Source: an uncultured Lachnospiraceae bacterium (lineage in GTDB: Bacteria > Bacillota > Clostridia > Lachnospirales > Lachnospiraceae). Taken from it: 19,211 nt of DNA. A model generated the notes under the pieces. That model did no database searches. It worked only from the letters and a program-made list of their open reading frames with translations, and was not told the DNA's origin. Positions 1 to 7,436 of the stretch are shown here, piece after piece; position 1 is the stretch's first letter, and each line of letters starts with the position of its first letter. Position numbers and translations under genes: made by a program. The stretch lies in assembly GCA_902803305.1 (NCBI GenBank), contig CADCPL010000064.1, positions 1 through 19,211 on the forward strand. Direction: 5' to 3'.

Positions 1-485
1 AGCTCATTCTCTATATCATCAAGCAGCTCGAACGGATCCCTCGCATCCCTGTCGAGCTTGTTCATGAACGTAAAGATCGGGATCTTACGCATCGCGCAGA
101 CCTTGAAAAGCTTCCTCGTCTGCGGTTCCACGCCCTTTGCGGCATCTATCACCATGACTGCCGAATCGGCTGCCATAAGGGTTCTGTAAGTGTCCTCCGA
201 AAAATCCTGGTGTCCGGGCGTATCAAGTATATTGATGCAAAAACCGCCGTATCCGAACTGCAGGACGGAAGAAGTGACGGATATACCTCTTTCCTTCTCT
301 ATCTCCATCCAGTCGGATACCGCATGTCTTGCCGTTGCTTTTCCCTTGACGCTTCCGGCAAGATTGATGGCTCCGCCGTACAGGAGGAATTTTTCCGTAA
401 GGGTCGTCTTACCCGCATCGGGGTGCGATATGATCGCAAACGTCCTTCTCGTTTCAATTTCTTTCTTCAAATTGTCTGATGCCAT
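1..485 (-). CDS. prfC: Peptide chain release factor 3, N-terminal part (cut by window edge)
   Basis: RF3 is a cytoplasmic translational GTPase that removes RF1 or RF2 from the ribosome after peptide release. Only the first 161 codons plus two bases are in the window, so the frame has no stop here. The visible part is the G domain: P-loop HPDAGKTT at residues 21-28, the switch-I region ERGISVTSS at about 65-73 (typical of RF3), DTPGH at 88-92 and NKLD at 142-145. The start is the ATG at 485-483, preceded by AAAGGG about six bases upstream. The RF3-specific wording (SVTSSV, DTPGHQDFSEDTYR) separates it from EF-G and LepA. It lies 183 bases downstream of deoB on the same strand. I found no convincing promoter directly in front of it, so it may be read through from deoB. 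Confidence 0.95.
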   Translation of the reverse strand, partial: MASDNLKKEIETRRTFAIISHPDAGKTTLTEKFLLYGGAINLAGSVKGKATARHAVSDWMEIEKERGISVTSSVLQFGYGGFCINILDTPGHQDFSEDTYRTLMAADSAVMVIDAAKGVEPQTRKLFKVCAMRKIPIFTFMNKLDRDARDPFELLDDIENE

Positions 486-571
486 ATCTATCCCTTTAAT
501 AACGTACGTTTTTTATATTAAAAATCCGTTGACCGGGATGGTCGTCCGAAAAATCACTTTATCGTTTATTC

Positions 572-620
572 GCGACTGTTATTTATTGTGTTTTCCTTGC
601 ATTTTTGCTTAGACAGTCGC
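572..620. repeat. Inverted repeat with 33-base AT-rich spacer between deoB and prfC
   Basis: GCGACTGT at 572-579 is repeated exactly as its reverse complement at 613-620. The 33 bases between are AT-rich. It lies in the 183-base gap upstream of prfC. No T-run follows it on the minus strand, so it does not read as an intrinsic terminator. It could be a leader hairpin or a paired operator for prfC; the role is unknown. Confidence 0.5.
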
Positions 621-638
621 AACATGTTGATTTTTTGT

Positions 639-654
639 GTTAGCGCGCGATAAC
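639..654. repeat. Near-perfect 16-base palindrome just after deoB
   Basis: GTTAGCGCGCGATAAC pairs with its own complement in seven of eight positions around a CGCGCG core. It sits 14 bases past the deoB stop codon. A T-run is missing on the minus strand, so termination is unlikely. A protein-binding site or an mRNA 3'-end stabiliser is possible. Confidence 0.4.
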
Positions 655-668
655 AAAGATCACATCGT

Positions 669-1871
669 TCAGAGATGTAACAAATCGCTTCCGGATACCC
701 TTTTTCTCTCATTTTCCGGTATTTCAAGGTAAGAAAGCACCGAAGCGGCTATATCGGAAAAGGTCGGACGCGTTCCGAGATTTCCTCCATTTGTGCCTTT
801 TGCCGGCATAAAATCCGGTCCGCAGGACAGCAGCGGTACATATTCTCTTGTATGATCCGTACTTGCCGTATATCCGGGATCGCATCCGTGATCAGCGGTG
901 ATCATGAGGATATCGTCTTCTTTCAGTTTTGATACTATCTCGGGAAGTCTGTCATCAAAATAAGCCACAGCCTTTGCATACCCGTCTATATCTCTCCTAT
1001 GTCCGTAAAGCATGTCGTAATCTACCAGATTCACGAACAGCAGCCCGTCAAAATCCCTGTCCAGGTACTCTATCGTCTTGTTGATCCCGTCCTCATTGCC
1101 GGTGGTGTATGTATACTCGGTAAGCCCCTTCCCGGCAAATATGTCATTGATCTTTCCTATCCCTATAACATCCTTTCCGTTTGACGAAAGAACATCAAGC
1201 ATCGTATCCTTCGGCGGCAGGAGCGAAAAATCATGTCTTCTCGGTGTTCTCGTATAATTTCCGGATGTGCCGATAAAAGGTCTTGCAATGACTCTTCCGA
1301 CGCCATGTTTACCCTGCAGTATCTCTCTTGCGTCACGGCATATCTTATACAGTTCCTCCGTAGGCACAACATCCTCATGCGCTGCGATCTGAAATACCGA
1401 ATCGGCCGAAGTGTAAACAATAAGATCTCCTGTCTTTACATGCTCATCACCGTAATCATTTATGACCTTGGTACCCGAGTAAGGAAGGTTACACAGAGCT
1501 TTCCTGCCCGTTTTCTTCTCGAATGCCGAAATGACTTCCTCGGGGAATCCGTTAGGATATGTCGGGAGCGGCTCCGGTGAGATAAGCCCCGCGATCTCCC
1601 AGTGACCTATGGTCGTGTCTTTACCCATCGATCTTTCCCGGAGTCTGGCGTATGTGCCCGTTACTTCCTCGTTCTCCTCGGGAAGCTTCCTTGCAGTCTC
1701 TATCCCGTCTATCTTAAACAGCCCGAGCCTCGCGAGGTTCGGCGCTCTGAAATGATCGCTCTTTGTACAGGATCTGAGCGTATTTGTGCCCTCGTCGCCA
1801 AACTGCGCCGCATCGGGCTCGGCCCCTATCCCAAAGCTGTCCATTACTATGAGAATTACTCTTTTTTCCAC
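669..1871 (-). CDS. deoB: Phosphopentomutase
   Basis: DeoB interconverts ribose-1-phosphate and ribose-5-phosphate (and the deoxy forms), joining nucleoside breakdown to the pentose phosphate pathway in the cytoplasm. The protein is 400 residues, the normal family length, and belongs to the alkaline-phosphatase-like metalloenzymes. Visible active-site residues are D11 in the MDSFG motif, the phosphorylated threonine T86 in GKDTTIGHWE, D286, H291, D327 and H328 in TADHG, and H340 in STDHT, matching the two-manganese site of the family. I chose the GTG start at 1871-1869 because AGGAGG lies five bases upstream. An in-frame ATG 12 codons earlier has no ribosome binding site and would overlap the -10 box. 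It is a single gene here, without the purine nucleoside phosphorylase partner often seen beside deoB. Confidence 0.96.
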   Translation of the reverse strand: MEKRVILIVMDSFGIGAEPDAAQFGDEGTNTLRSCTKSDHFRAPNLARLGLFKIDGIETARKLPEENEEVTGTYARLRERSMGKDTTIGHWEIAGLISPEPLPTYPNGFPEEVISAFEKKTGRKALCNLPYSGTKVINDYGDEHVKTGDLIVYTSADSVFQIAAHEDVVPTEELYKICRDAREILQGKHGVGRVIARPFIGTSGNYTRTPRRHDFSLLPPKDTMLDVLSSNGKDVIGIGKINDIFAGKGLTEYTYTTGNEDGINKTIEYLDRDFDGLLFVNLVDYDMLYGHRRDIDGYAKAVAYFDDRLPEIVSKLKEDDILMITADHGCDPGYTASTDHTREYVPLLSCGPDFMPAKGTNGGNLGTRPTFSDIAASVLSYLEIPENERKRVSGSDLLHL

Positions 1872-1897
1872 GGTAACCTCCTTCCGGTCAGGCATAT

Positions 1898-1926
1898 ATT
1901 TTATCATATAGCCGTACCCTTGTTAA
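1898..1926 (-). promoter_or_regulatory. Sigma-A-type promoter for deoB
   Basis: On the minus strand, TTAACA (1926-1921) is followed after exactly 17 bases by TAAAAT (1903-1898). Each box differs from consensus at one position. Transcription should begin near 1891, giving a leader of about 20 bases that carries the AGGAGG site of the GTG-started deoB. Confidence 0.75.
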
Positions 1927-1974
1927 GTTGTGCCCCGAAATTAAATATTCCGAATTTCACATAATTTGATTGAT

Positions 1975-1983
1975 TTATCCACA
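1975..1983 (+). promoter_or_regulatory. Perfect DnaA box (plus orientation)
   Basis: TTATCCACA matches the bacterial DnaA-box consensus at all nine positions. It faces the second box at 2130-2138 on the other strand. Its location in an AT-rich intergenic region favours a real site over chance, but binding is not shown. Confidence 0.5.
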
Positions 1984-2129
1984 TTTTATGTCACTCTCCC
2001 AAAAATACGTTCGAAAAGATAGATTATGTAAAACTGAATTTTGGTGAAATGCTTTTAAATTCACATTTTATAACATATGATTTTCTTTATGTTTTGTTTG
2101 TTATATCGTGCTTTAATCTTTCGAGAACA

Positions 2130-2138
2130 TGTGGATAA
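2130..2138 (-). promoter_or_regulatory. Perfect DnaA box (minus orientation)
   Basis: TGTGGATAA on the plus strand is TTATCCACA on the minus strand, a full nine-base match. It is about 155 bases from the other box, in inverted (facing) orientation. Confidence 0.5.
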
Positions 2139-2252
2139 CTTCGGATTTGTTGTTGATATGACATTTATAACGTAAGAAATCTTATTATATACTCCGGACC
2201 AACATGCGTTTTTTTATAAAATTATCTGACAATTCCTAACGTTATTGTTACG

Positions 2253-2290
2253 AAGCAAAAGACCGGCCACGGATGATGATCCGCGGCCGG
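2253..2290 (-). terminator. Intrinsic terminator after pnp
   Basis: On the minus strand, a 12-bp stem (2290-2279 with 2274-2263, one G-T pair) closes a four-base loop and is followed by TCTTTTGCTT. It starts 42 bases past the pnp stop and ends the rpsO-pnp transcript. Confidence 0.85.
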
Positions 2291-2332
2291 CCCAGATATA
2301 CCTTATATTCTTATCACTCAGAGGGCTTTCTG

Positions 2333-4417
2333 TTACTGTGCATCCTTAATACTGAATGACATTCTGCCCATCTTATCCTTTCCAAGGCATTTAACTGTAA
2401 CTACATCGCCAAGTGTGAGCACATCTTCAACTCTGTTGATCCTTTCCTTGGCTATCTTGGATATATGGACCATTCCTTCCTTACCGGGTGCAAACTCTAC
2501 AAATGCGCCGAATTCCTTGATGGATACGACCTTACCCGTAAAGATCTGTCCTGCCTCGAAATCCGTAGTGATGATCCTGATAAGATCTATCGCCTTATCC
2601 ATTCCGGCTTTATCTGTTCCGCAGATGCTTACAGCACCGTCATCGGTTATATCGATCTTAACACCGCACTGATCAATGATAGCATTGATCGTCTTGCCGC
2701 GCTGTCCGACAACATCACCGATCTTCTCGGGATCGATCTTGATCTGTACGATCTTCGGAGCATATTCGTTGACGCTCGGTCTGGGCTCGGATATAGCCGG
2801 CTTCATGCAGTTATCCATGATAAAGAGCCTTGCCTCGCGGCATCTTGCGATAGCACCTTCCACAATGGGTCTTGTAAGACCGTGGATCTTGATGTCCATC
2901 TGGATAGCCGTGATACCTTCCGTGGTGCCCGTTACCTTGAAGTCCATGTCACCGAAGAAATCTTCGAGACCCTGGATATCGGTAAGAAGTACAAAATCAT
3001 CATCGGTATCGCCGGTCACGAGTCCGCATGAGATACCTGCAACCATCTTCTTGATCGGGACACCTGCAGCCATAAGTGACATACAGCTTGCACATGTACT
3101 TGCCATTGATGTCGATCCGTTACTCTCGAACGTCTCGGATACGCATCTGATCGCATAAGGGAACTCTTCCTCAGAAGGAAGCACGGGGATAAGAGCTCTC
3201 TCGGCAAGTGCGCCGTGACCGATCTCTCTTCTTCCCGGTCCTCTTGAAGGCTTCGTCTCTCCTACCGAGTATGAAGGGAAGTTGTAGTGATGTATGTATC
3301 TCTTTGACGTCTCAAAAGAATCAAGTCCGTCAACCTTCTGCATATCCGAAAGCGGTGCAAGTGTTGTGATATCGCAGATCTGAGTCTGTCCTCTTGTGAA
3401 CATCGCGCTTCCGTGTACTCTCGGTATGAGATCGACTTCTGCGGCAAGCGGACGGATCTGAGTGATCTCTCTTCCGTCAGGACGCTTGTGATCCTTAAGG
3501 ATCATCTTACGTATGGTCTTCTTCTCATACTGATAGATCGCTTCACCGAGAATAGCGAGCCACTCTTCGTTATCAGCGAACTTCTCTTCACACTTCTCCG
3601 TAATGTCTCTTATATTACCTTCACGTGTCTGCTTATCATCCGTAAATACGGCTGTCTCCATCTCATCCGGAGGACATACCTCCCTGATCGCAGCGAACAG
3701 TTCCTCAGGTATGGCACAGCTTGTATACTCATGCTTGGGCTTGCCTACCTCTGCAACGATCTTGTCTATGAAAGCGATGATCTCCTGGTTGATACCATGT
3801 GCCATGTAGATGGCTTCGATCATCTTTGCCTCGGGAATCTCGTTGGCTCCCGCTTCGATCATGATAACCTTTTCCTTTGTAGAAGCAACGGTAAGGTTAA
3901 GATCACCTGTCTTCCACTGCTCCTGATTGGGATTTACGATAAACTGACCGTCGATCATACCGATCTGGGTCGTAGCACACGGTCCGTCAAACGGAATATC
4001 CGAGATGCTTGTTGCGATGGCTGATCCGAGCATTGCCACAAGTTCGGGGCGGCACTCGGGGTCAACCGAGAGCACCAGATTGTTAAGGGTGCAGTCATTT
4101 CTGTAGTCCTTCGGGAAAAGCGGTCTCATCGGACGATCGATAACACGTGCTGTGAGGACTGCATTTTCGCTTGCCTTTCCTTCACGCTTGTTAAAACCAC
4201 CCGGGATCTTTCCCACCGCATACATCTTTTCTTCGAATTCAACGCTGAGCGGGAAGAAATCAATACCCTCCCTGGGTTTTTCCGAAGCTGTAGCTGTGGA
4301 AAGTACCGTCGTATCACCATAATGCATAAGCGCGGCTCCGTTAGCCTGCTTTGCAACTCTGCCTACATCAACGGTGAGCGTACGCCCACCAAGTTCCATT
4401 GAATAACTCTTGTACAT
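2333..4417 (-). CDS. pnp: Polyribonucleotide nucleotidyltransferase (PNPase)
   Basis: PNPase degrades RNA from the 3' end with phosphate, releasing nucleoside diphosphates, and can run in reverse to add tails; it acts as a trimer in the cytoplasm. The 694-residue protein has the standard layout: two RNase PH-like cores joined by a helical region, with the catalytic acidic motif GDMDFKVTGT in the second core; a KH domain at about 553-612 with the GQRG loop; and an S1 domain at about 624-692 (GKVVSIKEFGAFVEF). The ATG start is only two bases past the rpsO stop, and its AGGAG site lies inside the last codons of rpsO, so the two are translationally coupled. The rpsO-pnp pairing is widely conserved. 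An intrinsic terminator follows. The gene looks intact. Confidence 0.98.
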   Translation of the reverse strand: MYKSYSMELGGRTLTVDVGRVAKQANGAALMHYGDTTVLSTATASEKPREGIDFFPLSVEFEEKMYAVGKIPGGFNKREGKASENAVLTARVIDRPMRPLFPKDYRNDCTLNNLVLSVDPECRPELVAMLGSAIATSISDIPFDGPCATTQIGMIDGQFIVNPNQEQWKTGDLNLTVASTKEKVIMIEAGANEIPEAKMIEAIYMAHGINQEIIAFIDKIVAEVGKPKHEYTSCAIPEELFAAIREVCPPDEMETAVFTDDKQTREGNIRDITEKCEEKFADNEEWLAILGEAIYQYEKKTIRKMILKDHKRPDGREITQIRPLAAEVDLIPRVHGSAMFTRGQTQICDITTLAPLSDMQKVDGLDSFETSKRYIHHYNFPSYSVGETKPSRGPGRREIGHGALAERALIPVLPSEEEFPYAIRCVSETFESNGSTSMASTCASCMSLMAAGVPIKKMVAGISCGLVTGDTDDDFVLLTDIQGLEDFFGDMDFKVTGTTEGITAIQMDIKIHGLTRPIVEGAIARCREARLFIMDNCMKPAISEPRPSVNEYAPKIVQIKIDPEKIGDVVGQRGKTINAIIDQCGVKIDITDDGAVSICGTDKAGMDKAIDLIRIITTDFEAGQIFTGKVVSIKEFGAFVEFAPGKEGMVHISKIAKERINRVEDVLTLGDVVTVKCLGKDKMGRMSFSIKDAQ

Positions 4418-4419
4418 TT

Positions 4420-4686
4420 TTATCTCCTGATTCCAAGCTTCTCTATAAGGGTACGATACCTGTTGATGTCCTTCTTCTTAAGATAGTCAAGAAGACCTCT
4501 TCTCTGACCGATCATCTTGTACATACCTCTTGCAGAATGATGGTCCTTCGGATTAGCCTTCAGATGCTCTGTAAGTTCAGCGATCCTGGCTGTAAGAACA
4601 GCGATCTGAACCTCCGGTGATCCCGTATCATTGGGAACCGTAGCGTACTCCTTCATGATTGCAGCTTTCTTTTCTTTAGTGATCAT
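4420..4686 (-). CDS. rpsO: 30S ribosomal protein S15
   Basis: S15 is a primary binder of the 16S rRNA central domain and bridges the two ribosomal subunits. The 88-residue protein is full length (the family is about 89) and carries the hallmark stretches TGSPEVQIA, HHSARG and QRRGLLDYL. The start ATG at 4686-4684 has AGGAGG five bases upstream. It has its own promoter about 100 bases upstream and is followed immediately by pnp. The leader contains hairpins next to the ribosome binding site, and S15 is known in several bacteria to repress its own mRNA by binding such structures; whether it does so here is inference. Confidence 0.98.
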   Translation of the reverse strand: MITKEKKAAIMKEYATVPNDTGSPEVQIAVLTARIAELTEHLKANPKDHHSARGMYKMIGQRRGLLDYLKKKDINRYRTLIEKLGIRR

Positions 4687-4777
4687 AAAATCCTCCTCGG
4701 CTTTCGCCTAAATCATTAGATTATCCCCATGTACTGCGGCACGGCTTGCCGGTGTCGAAGCACAGGTTTATGCAACA
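4687..4777 (-). promoter_or_regulatory. Structured rpsO leader, candidate S15 autoregulation element
   Basis: The predicted leader of about 90 bases contains a hairpin CACCGGC-AA-GCCGTG (4754-4740, one bulged base) and a second hairpin GGC-GAAA-GCC (4708-4699) with a GNRA tetraloop. The second lies one base upstream of the AGGAGG site (4697-4692). GGC-containing helices next to the start site fit S15 feedback control, but I cannot fold the RNA or match it to a known leader family here. Confidence 0.35.
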
Positions 4778-4783
4778 TTTGCT

Positions 4784-4812
4784 ATTCTACCACAGCAAAT
4801 ACCGCTTGTAAA
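4784..4812 (-). promoter_or_regulatory. Sigma-A-type promoter for rpsO-pnp
   Basis: TTTACA (4812-4807) and TAGAAT (4789-4784) on the minus strand are separated by exactly 17 bases, each one mismatch from consensus. Start of transcription is expected near 4777. It shows that rpsO-pnp can be expressed separately from the upstream operon. Confidence 0.75.
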
Positions 4813-4844
4813 CCGTTATTTCGGACTTTTCGGCCCCTTTCGGA

Positions 4845-6488
4845 TCACTTGTCCGAGTCGTTATCGTAAATGGCAAAAGCAATGTTCGTTGCGTGATCCG
4901 CAACCCTTTCAAGACCGGATATGACATCCGAGAAGATCATTCCTCCCTCGGGCTTGCACTCTCCCCTTGTCATACGGTCCACATGATTTTGCTGATACTC
5001 TCTTTCCTTCATGTCGACCTCATCCTCAAGGCGTTTGATGTCTTCAAGATGCTCGCTGGAATCGTTCCTGAACATCTCAACCGCATATTGCACGAGAGTA
5101 TTTACCATTTCGAGCATAACGGTCATCTCTTTTATCGCCTCCGGCGAAAAACCGCATCCGGTCTTTATCCTCATCTTCGCGGAATCCGCCACGTTCTCCG
5201 CATGGTCTCCGATCCTTTCGATGTCGTTCACAACGTGGAACAGTCCGCCGATAGACTTTGCATCTTCCACGGGAAGGTTTGTCTGGCTGATCTTGACGAG
5301 ATAGTTCGTGATCTCATGATTCAGGAAATTGATATTCTCCTCAACATGATACACTTCCTCAATATCTTCCTCATCAAGAGTGATCAGGGCGTTCATCGCA
5401 CGGTTCAGGTTCTCGCTCGCAAGATATGCCATACGCTCAAGTTCCTTTGATACATCAACAACAGCCGTGGCAGGTGAAAAGACATTGCTTCCCCCGATAT
5501 ACTTAAGCTGTAGCTGCTGTCTGTATCCGATCTTCTCATCCTCACCTCTTACGAACAGATGCGTGAGCTTTACAATGATTTTCGTGAACGGAAGAAGCAC
5601 GATAACCTGTGTGATCTTAACGATCGTATGTGCGTTTGCGACGAATCTGCCTTTGTTCCCGTTTGACAGTGCAAGGACTGTATCTATGAACCAGTCCATT
5701 CCGAAGGAAAGGAAGATAACAAAGATAATCGTGCCTATACCGTTGAACAGAAGATGGATCATGGCAGCCCTTTTAGCGTCCTTCTTTCCTCCCACCGATG
5801 AAAGCAGCGCCGTGGCACATGCTCCGATGTTACACCCCTGTATCATGAACAGGCATGTGGGAAGATCCAAAAGATCCTGTGTTGCCATAAGAAGTATGAT
5901 ACTGACGGTAACGGATGAGCTCTGGACCACGGCAGTGACCACGGTTCCGACCAGTATCGCAAGTATCGGATTTGAAACGGTTGAAAACAGTTCGAGAGCC
6001 CCGGGGATCTCATGAAGAGTTCCCATGGCAGATGACATGTTGTTAAGTCCAAGGAATAATATACCGAAACCGGCAAGGATCTCTCCGATCTTTTGGACGA
6101 ATATCTTCTTGAAGAACAAAAGCATGACAACGCCCGCCAAAACAAGTACGGGGGCATAATCCGCAAGGTCGAATGAAACAAGCTGTGATGTAACGGTCGT
6201 ACCGATATTGGCACCGAATATAACTCCTACCGCCTGATACAGATCCATTATACCGGAATTGACAAAACTGACGACCATTGAAGTACAGGCCGATGAAGAC
6301 TGGATTATCGCAGTGAACAGAAAGCCCACGGCCAGTCCTGAAAGAGTATTTCTGGTAAAGAACTCAAGTATCGAACGAAGCTTTGCTCCCGCAGCCTTTT
6401 CGATACCTTCGCCCATCATATGCATTCCGTATAGGAACAGTCCCAAACCGCCGACAAGCGGTAATATGATCAGTGTTAGTACAGACAT
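4845..6488 (-). CDS. Na/Pi cotransporter family protein with C-terminal PhoU domain
   Basis: This 547-residue membrane protein has the duplicated Na/Pi-cotransporter core typical of NptA/YjbB proteins. Each half carries a QSSS motif (residues 63-66 and 189-192) and a GxNIG motif (93-96 and 219-222) among hydrophobic helices spanning about 1-310. A cytoplasmic PhoU-like helical domain follows at about 340-540, with its two signature helices ERIGDHAEN (424-432) and ERVADHATN (527-535). Bacterial members of this kind move phosphate with sodium; import or export cannot be told from sequence. The start ATG has GGAG six bases upstream and lies 15 bases after ribF, so it is probably cotranscribed with that gene. 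No clear terminator separates it from the rpsO promoter downstream. Confidence 0.92.
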   Translation of the reverse strand: MSVLTLIILPLVGGLGLFLYGMHMMGEGIEKAAGAKLRSILEFFTRNTLSGLAVGFLFTAIIQSSSACTSMVVSFVNSGIMDLYQAVGVIFGANIGTTVTSQLVSFDLADYAPVLVLAGVVMLLFFKKIFVQKIGEILAGFGILFLGLNNMSSAMGTLHEIPGALELFSTVSNPILAILVGTVVTAVVQSSSVTVSIILLMATQDLLDLPTCLFMIQGCNIGACATALLSSVGGKKDAKRAAMIHLLFNGIGTIIFVIFLSFGMDWFIDTVLALSNGNKGRFVANAHTIVKITQVIVLLPFTKIIVKLTHLFVRGEDEKIGYRQQLQLKYIGGSNVFSPATAVVDVSKELERMAYLASENLNRAMNALITLDEEDIEEVYHVEENINFLNHEITNYLVKISQTNLPVEDAKSIGGLFHVVNDIERIGDHAENVADSAKMRIKTGCGFSPEAIKEMTVMLEMVNTLVQYAVEMFRNDSSEHLEDIKRLEDEVDMKEREYQQNHVDRMTRGECKPEGGMIFSDVISGLERVADHATNIAFAIYDNDSDK

Positions 6489-6503
6489 CGTTTGCTCCAG
6501 CCG

Positions 6504-7415
6504 TTATCGTTTCACCGCATGTTCCTTATGCCATTTCTGTCCGTCGAAGATATCCTGCTTGATCTGTTTGTTCAGATCGGATATTTTGTAGTACTTTACC
6601 TCTTCGCGTTTCCAATCAAGAAGAGCTATGGATACTTCTCCTCTTTGTATACCCCTTACTCCGCCGTATATATATGTTTCAAGGATACGCAGATCGGTCC
6701 TGACATTTGTTATCGCATCATAATGTTCATCTTCATAGACCGCTATGGAATAGTAAACGCCTCCCATGGGAAGTGATTTTCCTTCGGGTATATCGAGGAT
6801 ATAGTACCAGGTGTTTATCCCGGCACCGACGGGGTCCCGTCTGAACCTTCCGCTCACATGATACGGACGATACGACAGGTTTATGACTTTATTCATCTTT
6901 CCTGCCGCGAGCAGTTCCTTAAGATATGTTGAACTTATCTCTTTTTTTCCGTCTTTGATCTTGCCGATTATCTCAACTTCATAATCGTAGAGCGGGCCAT
7001 AGTCCCGGAGCATCTGCGCGTTTCCCGCAGCTCCCTGTCCGAATGTACAATCCTCACCTACAACAACAGCCTTTGCATTCAGCCTGTCCGTTATGAACTC
7101 TTCTATAAACTGTTGCGCCGATATTGATGCGGTCTTTTCATAGAAAGGAAACTCAACATAATAATCGATCCCGAGTTCGGAAAAGATATTTCTTTTCTCT
7201 TCATTGGTCAGGAGTACGCCTCTATCGTCACCGAATCCGAGATTTGAAGGCGGTATGTCAAATGTAAGGATGCATGTCTTATACCCGCGTCTGATATATT
7301 CCTTCATCCGTTTTACTATGTATAGATGACCCTTATGGACTCCGTCAAACTTTCCGATGGAAACGACGGTCTTTTCGGGGATCGAAAATTCAGTTGTGCC
7401 TGTTATTATATTCAT
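6504..7415 (-). CDS. ribF: RibF-type riboflavin kinase/FAD synthetase with divergent kinase domain
   Basis: RibF normally phosphorylates riboflavin to FMN and adenylylates FMN to FAD. The 303-residue protein has the normal two-domain length. The N-terminal FAD synthetase domain is clear: GKFDGVHKGH at 21-30 (nucleotidyltransferase HxGH site), GEDCTFGQGAAG at 120-131 and SSTYLKELL at 161-169. It lacks the usual HP after the TFD at 51-53. The C-terminal flavokinase domain (about 182-303) is unusual: where the family has GFPTAN it has GINTWY (199-204), keeping the Thr but losing the Pro and Asn, though the catalytic-type Glu in LETYIY (E246) remains. It may therefore be mainly an FAD synthetase. 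The start ATG at 7415-7413 has only a weak ribosome binding site and is 21 bases after truB. Confidence 0.85.
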   Translation of the reverse strand: MNIITGTTEFSIPEKTVVSIGKFDGVHKGHLYIVKRMKEYIRRGYKTCILTFDIPPSNLGFGDDRGVLLTNEEKRNIFSELGIDYYVEFPFYEKTASISAQQFIEEFITDRLNAKAVVVGEDCTFGQGAAGNAQMLRDYGPLYDYEVEIIGKIKDGKKEISSTYLKELLAAGKMNKVINLSYRPYHVSGRFRRDPVGAGINTWYYILDIPEGKSLPMGGVYYSIAVYEDEHYDAITNVRTDLRILETYIYGGVRGIQRGEVSIALLDWKREEVKYYKISDLNKQIKQDIFDGQKWHKEHAVKR

Positions 7416-7436
7416 CCGTAAGATTTCCCTGTAACA

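Larger units (their letters stand above)
1927..2252. other. AT-rich intergenic region with no gene
   Basis: This gap of about 325 bases lies between the pnp terminator and the deoB promoter. It is markedly richer in A and T than the flanking genes, with many short runs. I found no credible coding frame, tRNA or further terminator in it. The only recognisable motifs are the two DnaA boxes listed separately. Confidence 0.6.

Noticed and set aside
156..160. The thought that the ABC-F protein is a broken gene because its first signature motif is missing (residues 156-160 of that protein)
   Set aside because: The frame is intact, the second signature is normal, and a non-standard first signature is a known trait of YbiT-type members.
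1904..1984. A 26-codon minus-strand frame in front of deoB
   Set aside because: It overlaps the deoB promoter, its ribosome binding site is too far away, and it resembles no known peptide.
4814..4860. Repeated TCCGAAA/CCGAAAAG sequence after the Na/Pi gene as a terminator
   Set aside because: It forms only a short stem across the stop codon and has no T-run on the minus strand.
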